From the NCBI GenBank assembly GCA_949288405.1, contig CASEKM010000056.1, forward strand, positions 1-8,293: a stretch of 8,293 nucleotides of DNA, in the 5' to 3' direction. Shown piece after piece: positions 1 to 7,370 of this stretch. The position numbers and the translations under genes were made by a program. The stretch comes from an uncultured bacterium (GTDB lineage: Bacteria > Bacillota > Clostridia > Oscillospirales > Oscillospiraceae). Within the stretch, counting starts at the first letter, position 1; the number at the start of each line of letters is the position of its first letter. The notes beneath the pieces are model-generated. The model had not been told where the DNA came from. It made no database searches and was given only the letters and a program-made list of their open reading frames with translations.

Positions 1-345
1 AACGGCCACCTGAGCCCGGGGGGCGGCTTCTCCGGGGGCGCGGTGCTGGGGGGCGGCCTGATCCTGGCCTCCCTGGTGCTGGGGGAGGAGCGGATGGAGC
101 GGCTGCTGCCCGGCCGCCGCACCACCTTTCTGACGGCGGTCTGCCTGCTGGCCTACGCGGTGATGAAGGGGTACTCCTTCTTCACCGGCGGCAACCATGT
201 GGGCCCCGACGTGCCCAAGGGGAACCCCGGCGACCTATTCAGCGGCGGCCTGATCCTGCCCCTGAACATCTGTGTGGGGATCATTGTGGCCTGTACCATG
301 TATACGTTTTACACGCTGTTTTTAGAGGGAGAGGAGGAGCGCTGA
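1..345 (+). CDS. mnhB: MrpB/MnhB-family subunit of a multisubunit cation/proton antiporter complex, 5'-truncated
   Basis: The reading frame is open from base 1, so the gene starts before the window; 114 C-terminal residues are seen. The segment begins with the family's signature GHLSPGGGFSGG (residues 2-13), which lies near the N-terminus in MrpB proteins, so only roughly 20-40 residues should be missing. Three hydrophobic segments follow at about residues 14-28, 40-55 and 80-102, with a short charged tail (EGEEER). MrpB is a small integral membrane subunit that packs between the antiporter subunits in Mrp complexes and in the related membrane-bound hydrogenases, where it is thought to help form the Na+ path. 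The stop codon overlaps the mnhC start by one base (TGATG), and the SD of mnhC lies inside its last codons, suggesting translational coupling. An internal ATG at 43 is not the start, because it would cut off the signature motif. Confidence 0.88.
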   Translation, partial: NGHLSPGGGFSGGAVLGGGLILASLVLGEERMERLLPGRRTTFLTAVCLLAYAVMKGYSFFTGGNHVGPDVPKGNPGDLFSGGLILPLNICVGIIVACTMYTFYTLFLEGEEER

Positions 346-755
346 TGCTGGAGGCCCTGTTGCAGCAGCGGTACTATGTGGCGGCGGTGCTTCTGTTCAG
401 CATCGGCTTTGTCACCCTGTTTCTGCACCCAAATCTCATCAAGAAGATCATCGGCATGAACCTGATGGACACGGCGGTGTTCCTCTTCCTGGCGGCCATG
501 GGCTATGTGGAGGGGGGAAAGGCCCCCATGGTGGAGGCCGGAGTCCCGGCGGAGGCCTATGTGAACCCGGTGCCCGGGGGACTGGTCCTCACGGGGATCG
601 TGGTGGCGGTGAGCACCACGGCCCTGTTTCTGGCCCTCACCCACCGGCTCTACCGCCGGTACCACAGCCTGAATCTGGATGTGATCCTCATGCTGGCCCG
701 GGAGGGCGGGCAGGAGAAGGACCACGGGGGAGCGGGCCGGACGGACCGCCCCTAG
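345..755 (+). CDS. mnhC: MrpC/MnhC subunit (NuoK-like) of a cation/proton antiporter complex
   Basis: The 136-residue product is a small NuoK-family membrane protein. Three hydrophobic segments lie at about residues 10-28, 34-53 and 77-100. The HPNLIKKIIGMNLMD stretch (28-42) and the NPVPGGLVLTGIVVA stretch (74-88) match the MrpC pattern in which a D/N-P-x-P motif precedes the third membrane helix. MrpC sits between MrpA and MrpD and provides part of the central hydrophilic axis. The protein is about 20 residues longer than typical MrpC (about 110-115), owing to a charged, probably cytoplasmic C-terminal tail ending GGAGRTDRP. The ATG at 345 overlaps the upstream stop by one base and has AGGAGG at 332-337 with a 7-base spacer. 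MrpC is assigned rather than NuoK because of the MrpB neighbour and the loop motif; the function of the tail is unknown. Confidence 0.87.
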   Translation: MLEALLQQRYYVAAVLLFSIGFVTLFLHPNLIKKIIGMNLMDTAVFLFLAAMGYVEGGKAPMVEAGVPAEAYVNPVPGGLVLTGIVVAVSTTALFLALTHRLYRRYHSLNLDVILMLAREGGQEKDHGGAGRTDRP

Positions 756-760
756 GGGCG

Positions 761-778
761 GGAGGCGCCGGAGCCTCC
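761..778 (+). other. Small intra-operon inverted repeat (6-bp hairpin)
   Basis: GGAGGC (761-766) pairs with GCCTCC (773-778) around a six-base loop. It lies in the 61-bp gap between mnhC and the first antiporter gene, the longest gap inside the operon. It is followed by an A-rich stretch rather than T's, so it does not look like an intrinsic terminator. It might protect or separate message segments, or be chance in GC-rich DNA. Confidence 0.4.
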
Positions 779-796
779 AAAATACAGACGTTTGAA

Positions 797-819
797 AAGG
801 AGAGGGGGGAGCGCCGTTG
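797..819 (+). promoter_or_regulatory. Ribosome binding region that sets a TTG start
   Basis: AAGGAG (797-802) and the purine run AGAGGGGGGA (801-810) precede TTG at 817. The next in-frame start, ATG at 862, has no SD-like sequence and would remove the front half of the first membrane helix, so TTG is preferred. The AAGGAG-to-TTG distance is long (14 bases), whereas the G-run is well spaced (6 bases); which one the ribosome uses is unclear. This is the weakest start signal in the operon. Confidence 0.6.
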
Positions 820-2310
820 ACACTGTGGTATAACATTCCGTTTCTGACCATTCTGCTGGTGATGGCCAGCGCCCTCCTGGTGCCTCTGCTGAAAAACGGC
901 GCCCGGGCCCTGGATCTGGTGCGGGGGGTGCAGCTGCTGTCGGCGGCGGGGTCCGCCTGGCTGCTGTGGGTGCTCAGCCGGACGGGGGAGAGCTTTGTCT
1001 TTCAGATGGGGCACTTTCCGGCTCCCTGGGGCAACGAGCTGCGGGCCGGGCCGCTGGAGGCCCTGCTGGCCCTCACCTTCAGCCTGGTGATGGTCCTCTC
1101 CCTCACAGGGGGCGCCCGGGAGCTGAAGGAGAGCCTGCCCGCGAAGCAGCTGGGCTGGTACTGCCTGCTGATGCAGCTGCTGTTCGGGGCCCTCATCGCC
1201 ATGGTGTATACCGACGACCTGTTCACCGCCTATGTCTTTGTGGAGATCGCCGCGGTGACCGCCTGCATCGCCGTGGCCGCCCGGGAGAGCGGCCGGTCCA
1301 TCCTGTCCGCCATCCGGTATCTCATGTTCAGCTGCCTGGGCTCCGGCCTGATCCTGTTGGGCATCTCCATTTTGTACGGCATCACCGGGCAGCTGCTTTT
1401 CGCCGGCCTGGAGGAGGCGGTGGGGGCGCTGCGGGACGGCGGGGGGTATTTCATCCCCCTGGTGGTGTCCGCCCTGCTGATGACCCTGGGCCTGTCCATC
1501 AAGAGCGCCCAGTTCCCCTTTCACGCCTGGCTGCCCGACGCCCACGCCAGCACCTTCACCGCCTCCAGCGCCATCCTGTCCGGTCTGGTGCTCAAGGGCT
1601 ATCTGGTGATCATTTTAAAGCTGGTGCTCCGGGTGTTCGGACAGACCCTGCTGGTGTCGGTGTGCATGGACGACCTGCTGTTCCTGCTGGGGCTGGCGGG
1701 GATGCTCTTCGCCTCGGTGGCCGCCCTGCGGCAGGAGGAGGTCAAGCGGATGATCGCCTACTCCTCCTCCGCCCAGATCTCCTACATCTTCCTGGCCATG
1801 GGGCTGGGGAGCGAGGCGGGGCTGGCGGCGGCCTGCTACCAGATCCTGGCCCACGCCATGACCAAGTCCATGATCTTCCTGGGGGCCGGCGAGATGATCC
1901 GGGCCTCCGGCGGCCACTACTGGGGGGAGCTGCGGGGGGCCGCCCGCATGGCGCCCCTGGGCGGGCTGGCCTTCACGGTGGGGGGGCTGTCCCTGTGCGG
2001 CCTGCCCCTGCTGGCGGGATTCTCGGCAAAATACTGCATTGCCTGGGCCGCCCTGGAGGCGGACTGGCAGACCTTCCCCGCCCTGTTCGGCCTGGCGGCC
2101 AGCTCGGTGCTCAACGCCATGTACTACATCCCGGCCATCCTGGCCATCTGGGGCAGGAGGCAGGCCTCGGAGGAGCAGCCCCCGGTGTGGGACTGGAGCG
2201 ACCGGCCCGGCAAGGGGGCCCTGGTGGTCCTGCTGGCCTGCAATGTGCTGCTGGGGACCGCCTTCGGTCCGGTGCGCGCCCTGATCGCCCAGGGGATCGC
2301 CCTGTTTTAA
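817..2310 (+). CDS. Proton-conducting antiporter subunit 1 (NuoL/M/N-MrpA/D family), in the mrpD position
   Basis: The 497-residue polytopic membrane protein has about 14 hydrophobic segments. It carries the proton-antiporter core of the complex I / Mrp superfamily, roughly residues 125-430. The expected charged axis is complete: Glu143 in TM5 (YVFVE), Lys229 in TM7 (SIKSAQFPFHAWLPDAHAS), Lys260 in TM8 (SGLVLKGY), His346 and Lys350 in TM10, and Lys405 in TM12 (GFSAKY). The EEVKRMIAYSSSAQISY stretch (307-323) is another strongly conserved family region. It follows mnhC directly, where Mrp operons place mrpD, and is the most divergent of the four paralogues here, with SAQFPFHAWLPDAHASTFTASSAIL in place of the FPLHxWLPxAHPxAPAPASA form of subunits 2 and 4. 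Family length is about 480-500 residues, so it is full size. It presumably couples H+ movement to Na+/K+ exchange or redox energy. The exact orthology (MrpD versus NuoN-like) is not settled by eye. Confidence 0.88.
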   Translation: MTLWYNIPFLTILLVMASALLVPLLKNGARALDLVRGVQLLSAAGSAWLLWVLSRTGESFVFQMGHFPAPWGNELRAGPLEALLALTFSLVMVLSLTGGARELKESLPAKQLGWYCLLMQLLFGALIAMVYTDDLFTAYVFVEIAAVTACIAVAARESGRSILSAIRYLMFSCLGSGLILLGISILYGITGQLLFAGLEEAVGALRDGGGYFIPLVVSALLMTLGLSIKSAQFPFHAWLPDAHASTFTASSAILSGLVLKGYLVIILKLVLRVFGQTLLVSVCMDDLLFLLGLAGMLFASVAALRQEEVKRMIAYSSSAQISYIFLAMGLGSEAGLAAACYQILAHAMTKSMIFLGAGEMIRASGGHYWGELRGAARMAPLGGLAFTVGGLSLCGLPLLAGFSAKYCIAWAALEADWQTFPALFGLAASSVLNAMYYIPAILAIWGRRQASEEQPPVWDWSDRPGKGALVVLLACNVLLGTAFGPVRALIAQGIALF

Positions 2311-2343
2311 TGTTGGAAAAAACCGCGGAGAGGAGGTGAGGAG

Positions 2344-3813
2344 ATGCCGGGGATCTGGCTGCTGCTGCCCATTTTGTTTCCCATTTTTGGCGGGCTGTCC
2401 GTGCTGGCCATCCACACCCTGAAGGTGCGGCGGCGGGTCATCACCCTGCTGCTGATCCTCCAGCTGGGGCTGGTGGTCTTCCTCAGCCGGCAGGTGAGCG
2501 CGCCGGCTCAGCTCCTCACCCTGGCGGGCGGGGTGCGGCTGGTGCTCCAGGGGGACGCCCTGGGGCGGCTGTTTGCCGTCCTCATCTGCGCCGTGTGGCT
2601 GGCGGTGGCCGTCTTTGCCTTTGAGTATATGAACCACGAGGGCCACCGGGAGCGGTTCTTCGGCTTCTATCTCATGACCCTGGGGGCCATGATGGGGGTG
2701 TGCTTCGCCGGAAATCTGGTCACCCTCTACCTGTTTTATGAGATGATGACCCTGCTCTCCGTCCCCCTGGTGCTCCACATCGGCACCCGGAAGGCCTTCG
2801 AGGCGGCCTACCGCTACCTGGGCTTCTCGGTGGGGGGAGCGGCCCTGGGCCTGCTGGGCCTGTTTGTCCTCCAGGGCTACTGCACCACCGACCTGTTCAC
2901 CCCCGGGGGCGTGCTGGACGCCCTGCGGGCGGGGGAGGACCGGGAGCTGCTGCTGGCCGTCTTTTTTGTGATGGCTGTGGGCTTTGGCTGTAAGGCGGGC
3001 ATGTTCCCCCTCCACCCCTGGCTGCCCATCGCCCACCCGGTGGCCCCGGCCCCGGCCTCGGCGGTGCTGTCCGGCCTCATCACCAAGATGGGGGTGCTGG
3101 CCCTGATCCGGGTGGTCTACTACCTGTTTGGCTGGTCCTTCCTGGACGGGAGCTGGGCCCAGAAGGCCGTGCTGGTGCTGGCCCTGATCACCGTGTTTAT
3201 GGGCTCCTCCCTGGCCCTGCGGGAGGACACCCTGAAGAAGCGGCTGGCCTACTCCACCGTCAGCCAGGTGTCCTATGTGATCTTCGGCCTGATGCTCTTC
3301 CACCCCCTGGCCCTGGAGGGAGCGCTGCTCCAGGCGGTGTTCCACGCCATTGCCAAAAACGCCCTGTTTATGGCCACCGGCGCCATCATCTACCAGACCC
3401 ACCTGACCCAGGTGTCCCAGCTGCGGGGCATCGGAGGTCCCTACAGCGTCACCATGTGGTGCTTCACGCTGGCCTCGCTGTCCCTGGTGGGCATTCCCCC
3501 CACCGGCGGCTTTTTGAGCAAGTGGTTCCTGGCCCAGGGGGCTCTGGCGGCGGACGGGGGGCCGCTGGCCTTCTGGGGCATCGGGGTGCTGATGGTCTCC
3601 GCCCTGCTGACGGCGGGGTACCTGCTGCCCATTGTGGTCCGGGCCTTTTTCCCGGGCAAAGACTTCGATCAGGACTCGGTGATCCGGCAGCAGAACACCT
3701 GGCTCATGTGGATCACTCTGTGCCTGCTCACCGCCGCGGTGGTGGCGCTGGGGATGTTCCCCGGGGCCATGGAGCCGGTGCTCGGGGAGATCGTGGGGCC
3801 CATGTTCCCGTGA
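2344..3813 (+). CDS. Proton-conducting antiporter subunit 2 (NuoL/M/N-MrpA/D family)
   Basis: The 489-residue membrane protein has about 14 predicted helices. The core includes Glu133 in TM5 (YLFYEMMTL), Lys217 in TM7 (GFGCKAGMFPLHPWLPIAHP), Lys248 in TM8 (SGLITKMG), His334 and Lys338 in TM10, and Lys393 in TM12 (GGFLSKW). The intervening LKKRLAYSTVSQVSY stretch (297-311) is the usual conserved loop and helix. No catalytic residue is missing and the length is typical. The ATG at 2344 has AGGAGG at 2331-2336 with a 7-base spacer and lies 33 bp after the previous stop. It is closest by eye to subunit 4 in the TM7-TM8 region. Each such subunit is expected to provide one proton half-channel pair in the membrane arm; partner order in the complex cannot be read from the sequence. 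Confidence 0.89.
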   Translation: MPGIWLLLPILFPIFGGLSVLAIHTLKVRRRVITLLLILQLGLVVFLSRQVSAPAQLLTLAGGVRLVLQGDALGRLFAVLICAVWLAVAVFAFEYMNHEGHRERFFGFYLMTLGAMMGVCFAGNLVTLYLFYEMMTLLSVPLVLHIGTRKAFEAAYRYLGFSVGGAALGLLGLFVLQGYCTTDLFTPGGVLDALRAGEDRELLLAVFFVMAVGFGCKAGMFPLHPWLPIAHPVAPAPASAVLSGLITKMGVLALIRVVYYLFGWSFLDGSWAQKAVLVLALITVFMGSSLALREDTLKKRLAYSTVSQVSYVIFGLMLFHPLALEGALLQAVFHAIAKNALFMATGAIIYQTHLTQVSQLRGIGGPYSVTMWCFTLASLSLVGIPPTGGFLSKWFLAQGALAADGGPLAFWGIGVLMVSALLTAGYLLPIVVRAFFPGKDFDQDSVIRQQNTWLMWITLCLLTAAVVALGMFPGAMEPVLGEIVGPMFP

Positions 3814-3844
3814 CAGATCCGCTTCAGAGAGGAGGGGAGCGCTT

Positions 3845-5305
3845 ATGTGGATGTTAACTGCAATTTTTCTGCCCATGGTCCTGGGGGTCTCTCTGGCGGT
3901 GTGGCGGCCGGAGAGCCGGGACGCCCGGCAGCGGTTCGTGTTCGCGGCGGCCTGCCTCACCTCCCTGGCCGCCCTCTCCGCTATGGCGTCCCTGTGGGGC
4001 CGGGAGCCGCTGATCCTCCTGTCCCTGGGGGAGAAGCTGTCCATCGCGCTGCGGGTGGACGGCCTGTCCTGTATCTTTGCCGCCCTGGTGTCGGTGCTGT
4101 GGCCCCTGGCCTGCCTGTACGCCGGGGAGTATATGAGCCGGGAGGGGAGCGAGAACCGCTTCTTCGCCTTCTATCTCATCAGCTTCGGTGTGACCCTGGG
4201 CATCGCCTTCTCCGCCAACGTGCTCACCATGTATCTGTTTTACGAGCTGCTCACCCTGGCCACCCTGCCCCTGGTGATGCACCACATGGACGGCAAGGCC
4301 CGGTACGCGGGGCGGATCTATCTGACCTACTCCATGTGCGGGGCGGCCCTGGGCTTCATCGCCATGGTGCTGATGATCGAGCACGGCTCCCTATTCTTCC
4401 AGTTCGGGGGCAGTGTGACCGTGGGGGCGGGCAAGGAGAACACCCTTCGTATGGCCTATGTGCTGGGCTTCTTCGGCTTTGGGGTGAAGGCGGCGGTGTT
4501 CCCAGGGCACAAGTGGCTGCTGCGGGCCTCGGTGGCCCCCACACCGGTGACCGCCCTGCTCCACGCGGTGGCGGTGGTGAAGGCGGGGGCCTTCGCCGTG
4601 GCCCGGATCACCTGGTACGGCTTCGGCCCCGGCCTGCTCCAGGGGACCTGGTGCCAGTACCTGACCATGGGGGCGGCCATTTTCACCATCGTCTACGCCT
4701 CCTCCAAGGCCCTGCGCACCAAGCACCTGAAGCGCCGGCTGGCCTGGTCCACCATCAGCAACCTGTCCTACATCCTCCTGGGGATCACGGCGCTGACCAC
4801 CGCCGGCCTGATCGCCGGGATGGTCCACCTGGTGGTCCACGCCGTGCTGAAGATCACCCTGTTCTTCTGTGTGGGGGCGGTCCACTATAAGATGCACCGG
4901 GACTTCGTCCCCGATGTGGAGGGGTGCGGCGTCATCATGCCGGTGGTGTTCGGCAGCTTTGCCGTGGCCTCTCTGGGCCTGATGGGAGTGCCCCCCCTGG
5001 CGGGCTTTGCCAGCAAGTGGCTGCTGGCCACGGCGGCGGTGGGACTGGGGCGGTGGATCGGCTATTTGGCGGCCGCGGCTCTGATCGTCTCCGCCCTGCT
5101 GACCGCCCTGTATCTGATGGAGATCGTGCTGCTGGCCTTCTTCCCCCGGCAGAACCGGCAGCTCACCGTGCGGGTGCCCAAGCGGGCCCGCCGGGACCCC
5201 AGCTTCCGCATGACCGTCCCCCTCACCGTCCTTTCCGCCGGCTCACTGGCCCTGGGCCTGAGCGCGGGGGGGCTGGAGCAGGCGGTGACGCTGCTGCTGC
5301 GGTAA
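3845..5305 (+). CDS. Proton-conducting antiporter subunit 3 (NuoL/MrpA-like in TM7-TM8), with a variant TM7 motif
   Basis: The 486-residue polytopic membrane protein has the antiporter core at roughly residues 110-425. Glu134 is in TM5 (YLFYELLTL), Lys215 in TM7 (FGVKAAVFPGHKWLL), Lys246 in TM8 (VVKAGAF), His332 and Lys336 in TM10, and Lys391 in TM12 (GFASKW). TPVTALLHAVAVVKAG (233-248) resembles the TPVSAxxHxATMVKAG form found in NuoL and MrpA, unlike the APASAVLSG form of subunits 2 and 4. An oddity is KWLLRASV at 223-230: the nearly invariant W-L-P-x-A of the family is W-L-L-R-A here, so the proline is lost and an arginine gained. The gene starts with ATG at 3845 behind AGGAGG (3830-3835), 31 bp after the previous stop. 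A basic loop (VPKRARRD, 444-451) precedes the last membrane segment. It is probably functional, since all channel residues remain. Confidence 0.88.
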   Translation: MWMLTAIFLPMVLGVSLAVWRPESRDARQRFVFAAACLTSLAALSAMASLWGREPLILLSLGEKLSIALRVDGLSCIFAALVSVLWPLACLYAGEYMSREGSENRFFAFYLISFGVTLGIAFSANVLTMYLFYELLTLATLPLVMHHMDGKARYAGRIYLTYSMCGAALGFIAMVLMIEHGSLFFQFGGSVTVGAGKENTLRMAYVLGFFGFGVKAAVFPGHKWLLRASVAPTPVTALLHAVAVVKAGAFAVARITWYGFGPGLLQGTWCQYLTMGAAIFTIVYASSKALRTKHLKRRLAWSTISNLSYILLGITALTTAGLIAGMVHLVVHAVLKITLFFCVGAVHYKMHRDFVPDVEGCGVIMPVVFGSFAVASLGLMGVPPLAGFASKWLLATAAVGLGRWIGYLAAAALIVSALLTALYLMEIVLLAFFPRQNRQLTVRVPKRARRDPSFRMTVPLTVLSAGSLALGLSAGGLEQAVTLLLR

Positions 5306-5335
5306 AGGAACCCAGCGAGACGAGGAGGTGAGACT

Positions 5336-7366
5336 GTGACCCGATTTCTGCTGTTCCCCGTGTTCTTCCCCATGCTGGCGGGGCTGTTCGCCTATTTTTT
5401 GGGCCGCTGGCAGGAGAAGGCCCGGGATATGTTCATCCTGTCCGCCTCCGCCATGGAGCTGCTGCTGGTGCTGGTCATCTGGACCAATCCAGAGCTGGCC
5501 CACACCACGGCGGAGGTGGCAGGCTTCTGCGCCATGGGCATCCGGTTCCAGACTGGAGGCTTTCACACCCTGATGGCCCTGCTCACCGCCGCCGGCTGGA
5601 TGGCGGGCTCGGTGTTTTGCCGGGAGTACATGGTCCATGTGAAGAAGCGCAGCCGCTTCTACTTCTTCTGGATGCTCACCCTGGGGGCCACCATGGGGGT
5701 GTTCCTGTCCGCCGACCTGTTCACCGCCTTCCTGTTCTTCGAGGTCATGTCCTTCACCTCCTTCGTCCTGGTGATCCAGACGGAGGAGGCCCAGGCCCTG
5801 CGGGCGGGGGAGACCTATCTGGCGGTGGCGGTGATCGGCGGCCTGGCGGCTCTGTCCGGGCTGTTCCTCCTGTACTGGCAGCTGGGGACCCTGGACCTGG
5901 ACCGGATGGGGGCGGCCGCGGGGGCGGCGGACCGGGGCCTGCTGTGGGCGGGCGCCCTTCTGATCCTGGTGGGCTTCGGGGCCAAGGCGGGCGCCTTCCC
6001 CCTGCACATCTGGCTGCCCACCGCCCACCCGGCGGCCCCCGCCCCCGCCTCGGCGGTGCTGTCCGGCATCATCATCAAGACGGGGATCTACGGGATCCTG
6101 GTGCTGTCCACCACCATTTTCCTCCATGACCTCTCCTGGGGGCTGCTGCTGGCCGCCATCGGGGTGGTGACCATGGTGCTGGGGGCGGTGCTGGCGGTGT
6201 GCTCGGTGGATCTGAAGCGCACCCTGGCCTGCTCCTCCATCTCCCAGATGGGCTTTATCCTGGTGGGGACCGCCATGCAGTGCCTGCTGGGGGAGCACAA
6301 CGCCCTGGCGGTGGACGGGACCATTCTGCATATCCTGAACCACTCCCTCATCAAGATGGTCCTCTTCCCCCTGGCGGGCATCATCCACCTGTCCACCCAC
6401 TCCTTTGACCTCAACGAGATCCGGGGCTTTGGCCGGGGCAAGCCCATGCTGGCCCTGTTTATGGGGCTGCCCATGCTCAGCCTGGCGGGGGTGCCCACCC
6501 TCAACGGCTATGTGAGCAAGACCCTCCTCCACGAGAGCATCGTGGAGTACCTCCCCATGGCCGGCTCCCTGGAGCCCTGGTTCTCCGCCCTGGAGTGGCT
6601 GTTTCTGGTGAGCGGCGGCCTCACCCTGGCCTATATGCTCAAGCTGTTTGTCTGCCTGTTCGTGGAGAAGAACCCCCTGCCCGACCGGGTCCTGGACCGG
6701 AAGTGGCGGCGGAAGCGGGAGCACTACATGGCCCTCGCCTCCCTGGCGGTGCTGTCCGCCTATCTGCTGGTGATGATCCGCCTGGGGTCGGCCCCCGGCG
6801 CCACCATGGACGCCATCGCCGCCATGACCCGGGACTTTCTCCACGGCCACCCGCCGGACCACCCGGTGGACTACTTCTCCCAGGTGAATCTGGAGGGGGC
6901 GGGGATCTCTCTGGCCATCGGCGCGGCGGTCTATGTGCTGGTGGTGCGGACCCTGCTGATCCGCCGGAGGCGGTATGTGGACCCCATCCCTCCCTGGCTG
7001 AATCTGGAGGACCGGGTATACCGGCCCCTCCTGGACCTGCTGGCCAAGACGGCGGTGGTGCTGGCCACGCTGGTGGACCGCATCCTGCCCCGGCTGCTGT
7101 TCCAGGGGGTGCCCCGCTGGTTCGGCCGGGGGGTCCAGGGCTGGACCCGGCTTCGGGACCGGCTGGCTTTCCGGCTTACCGGCGGGCAGTTCGTCCCACA
7201 GCCCTCGGTGGAGCAGGCGGCGGACGACGAGCACTTCGCCCGGTATGAGGACGCCCCCCGCTCCGGCGGCGGCTTTGTGAACTCCCTGGCCTTCGGGCTC
7301 ATCCTCACCGGACTGGGCCTGGCCTTCGGGCTGCTGTTCATCCTGCTCTATGGGATCCACAGCTGA
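5336..7366 (+). CDS. Proton-conducting antiporter subunit 4 with long C-terminal extension (NuoL / hydrogenase-4 B-like)
   Basis: The 676-residue membrane protein is the largest in the operon. The antiporter core, roughly residues 75-440, has Glu136 in TM5 (FLFFEVMSF), Lys217 in TM7 (FGAKAGAFPLHIWLPTAHP), Lys248 in TM8 (SGIIIKTG), His336 and Lys340 in TM10, and Lys395 in TM12 (GYVSK). Beyond the core and a last conserved-region helix near 463-481, about 190 residues are added. They comprise a membrane helix (522-541), a basic stop (RRRR, 543-546), a W-L-N-L-E-D-R-V-Y-R-P motif (554-564) followed by a long amphipathic stretch to about 610, an acidic loop (627-640) and a final membrane helix (647-673). 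This layout recalls the lateral helix and last TM of NuoL. The start is GTG at 5336 behind AGGAGG (5323-5328, 7-base spacer), 30 bp after the previous stop. It is the last gene of the operon. NuoL/HyfB-like is the best label; orthology is uncertain. Confidence 0.88.
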   Translation: MTRFLLFPVFFPMLAGLFAYFLGRWQEKARDMFILSASAMELLLVLVIWTNPELAHTTAEVAGFCAMGIRFQTGGFHTLMALLTAAGWMAGSVFCREYMVHVKKRSRFYFFWMLTLGATMGVFLSADLFTAFLFFEVMSFTSFVLVIQTEEAQALRAGETYLAVAVIGGLAALSGLFLLYWQLGTLDLDRMGAAAGAADRGLLWAGALLILVGFGAKAGAFPLHIWLPTAHPAAPAPASAVLSGIIIKTGIYGILVLSTTIFLHDLSWGLLLAAIGVVTMVLGAVLAVCSVDLKRTLACSSISQMGFILVGTAMQCLLGEHNALAVDGTILHILNHSLIKMVLFPLAGIIHLSTHSFDLNEIRGFGRGKPMLALFMGLPMLSLAGVPTLNGYVSKTLLHESIVEYLPMAGSLEPWFSALEWLFLVSGGLTLAYMLKLFVCLFVEKNPLPDRVLDRKWRRKREHYMALASLAVLSAYLLVMIRLGSAPGATMDAIAAMTRDFLHGHPPDHPVDYFSQVNLEGAGISLAIGAAVYVLVVRTLLIRRRRYVDPIPPWLNLEDRVYRPLLDLLAKTAVVLATLVDRILPRLLFQGVPRWFGRGVQGWTRLRDRLAFRLTGGQFVPQPSVEQAADDEHFARYEDAPRSGGGFVNSLAFGLILTGLGLAFGLLFILLYGIHS

Positions 7367-7370
7367 AAAA

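Noticed and set aside
817..834. TTGACA and TATAAC looking like a housekeeping promoter
   Set aside because: Only 6 bases separate the two boxes instead of about 17, and TTGACA is the start codon and second codon of subunit 1.
966..2339. 457-residue plus-strand frame overlapping subunit 1
   Set aside because: It is a frame-shifted reading of the subunit 1 gene, with a G/A/R/P-rich product and no membrane pattern or known motif; other overlapping plus-strand frames in subunits 2-4 are the same.
1615..4044. 809-residue open frame on the minus strand
   Set aside because: It lies opposite two clear antiporter genes, is a low-complexity Q/G/H/P/E-rich product with no recognisable domain, and arises because GC-rich third positions suppress stop codons in that antisense frame.
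5243..7360. 705-residue open frame on the minus strand
   Set aside because: It has the same antisense artefact composition (Q, G, H, R rich) and covers subunit 4 almost entirely; it has no plausible start signal and no domain.
1..7366. Group 4 hydrogenase operon
   Set aside because: MrpB, MrpC and antiporter subunits also occur in such operons, but no large or small hydrogenase subunit, NuoB/D-like or ferredoxin-like gene is present in the window and the operon ends at sigG; the idea remains open only for upstream genes.
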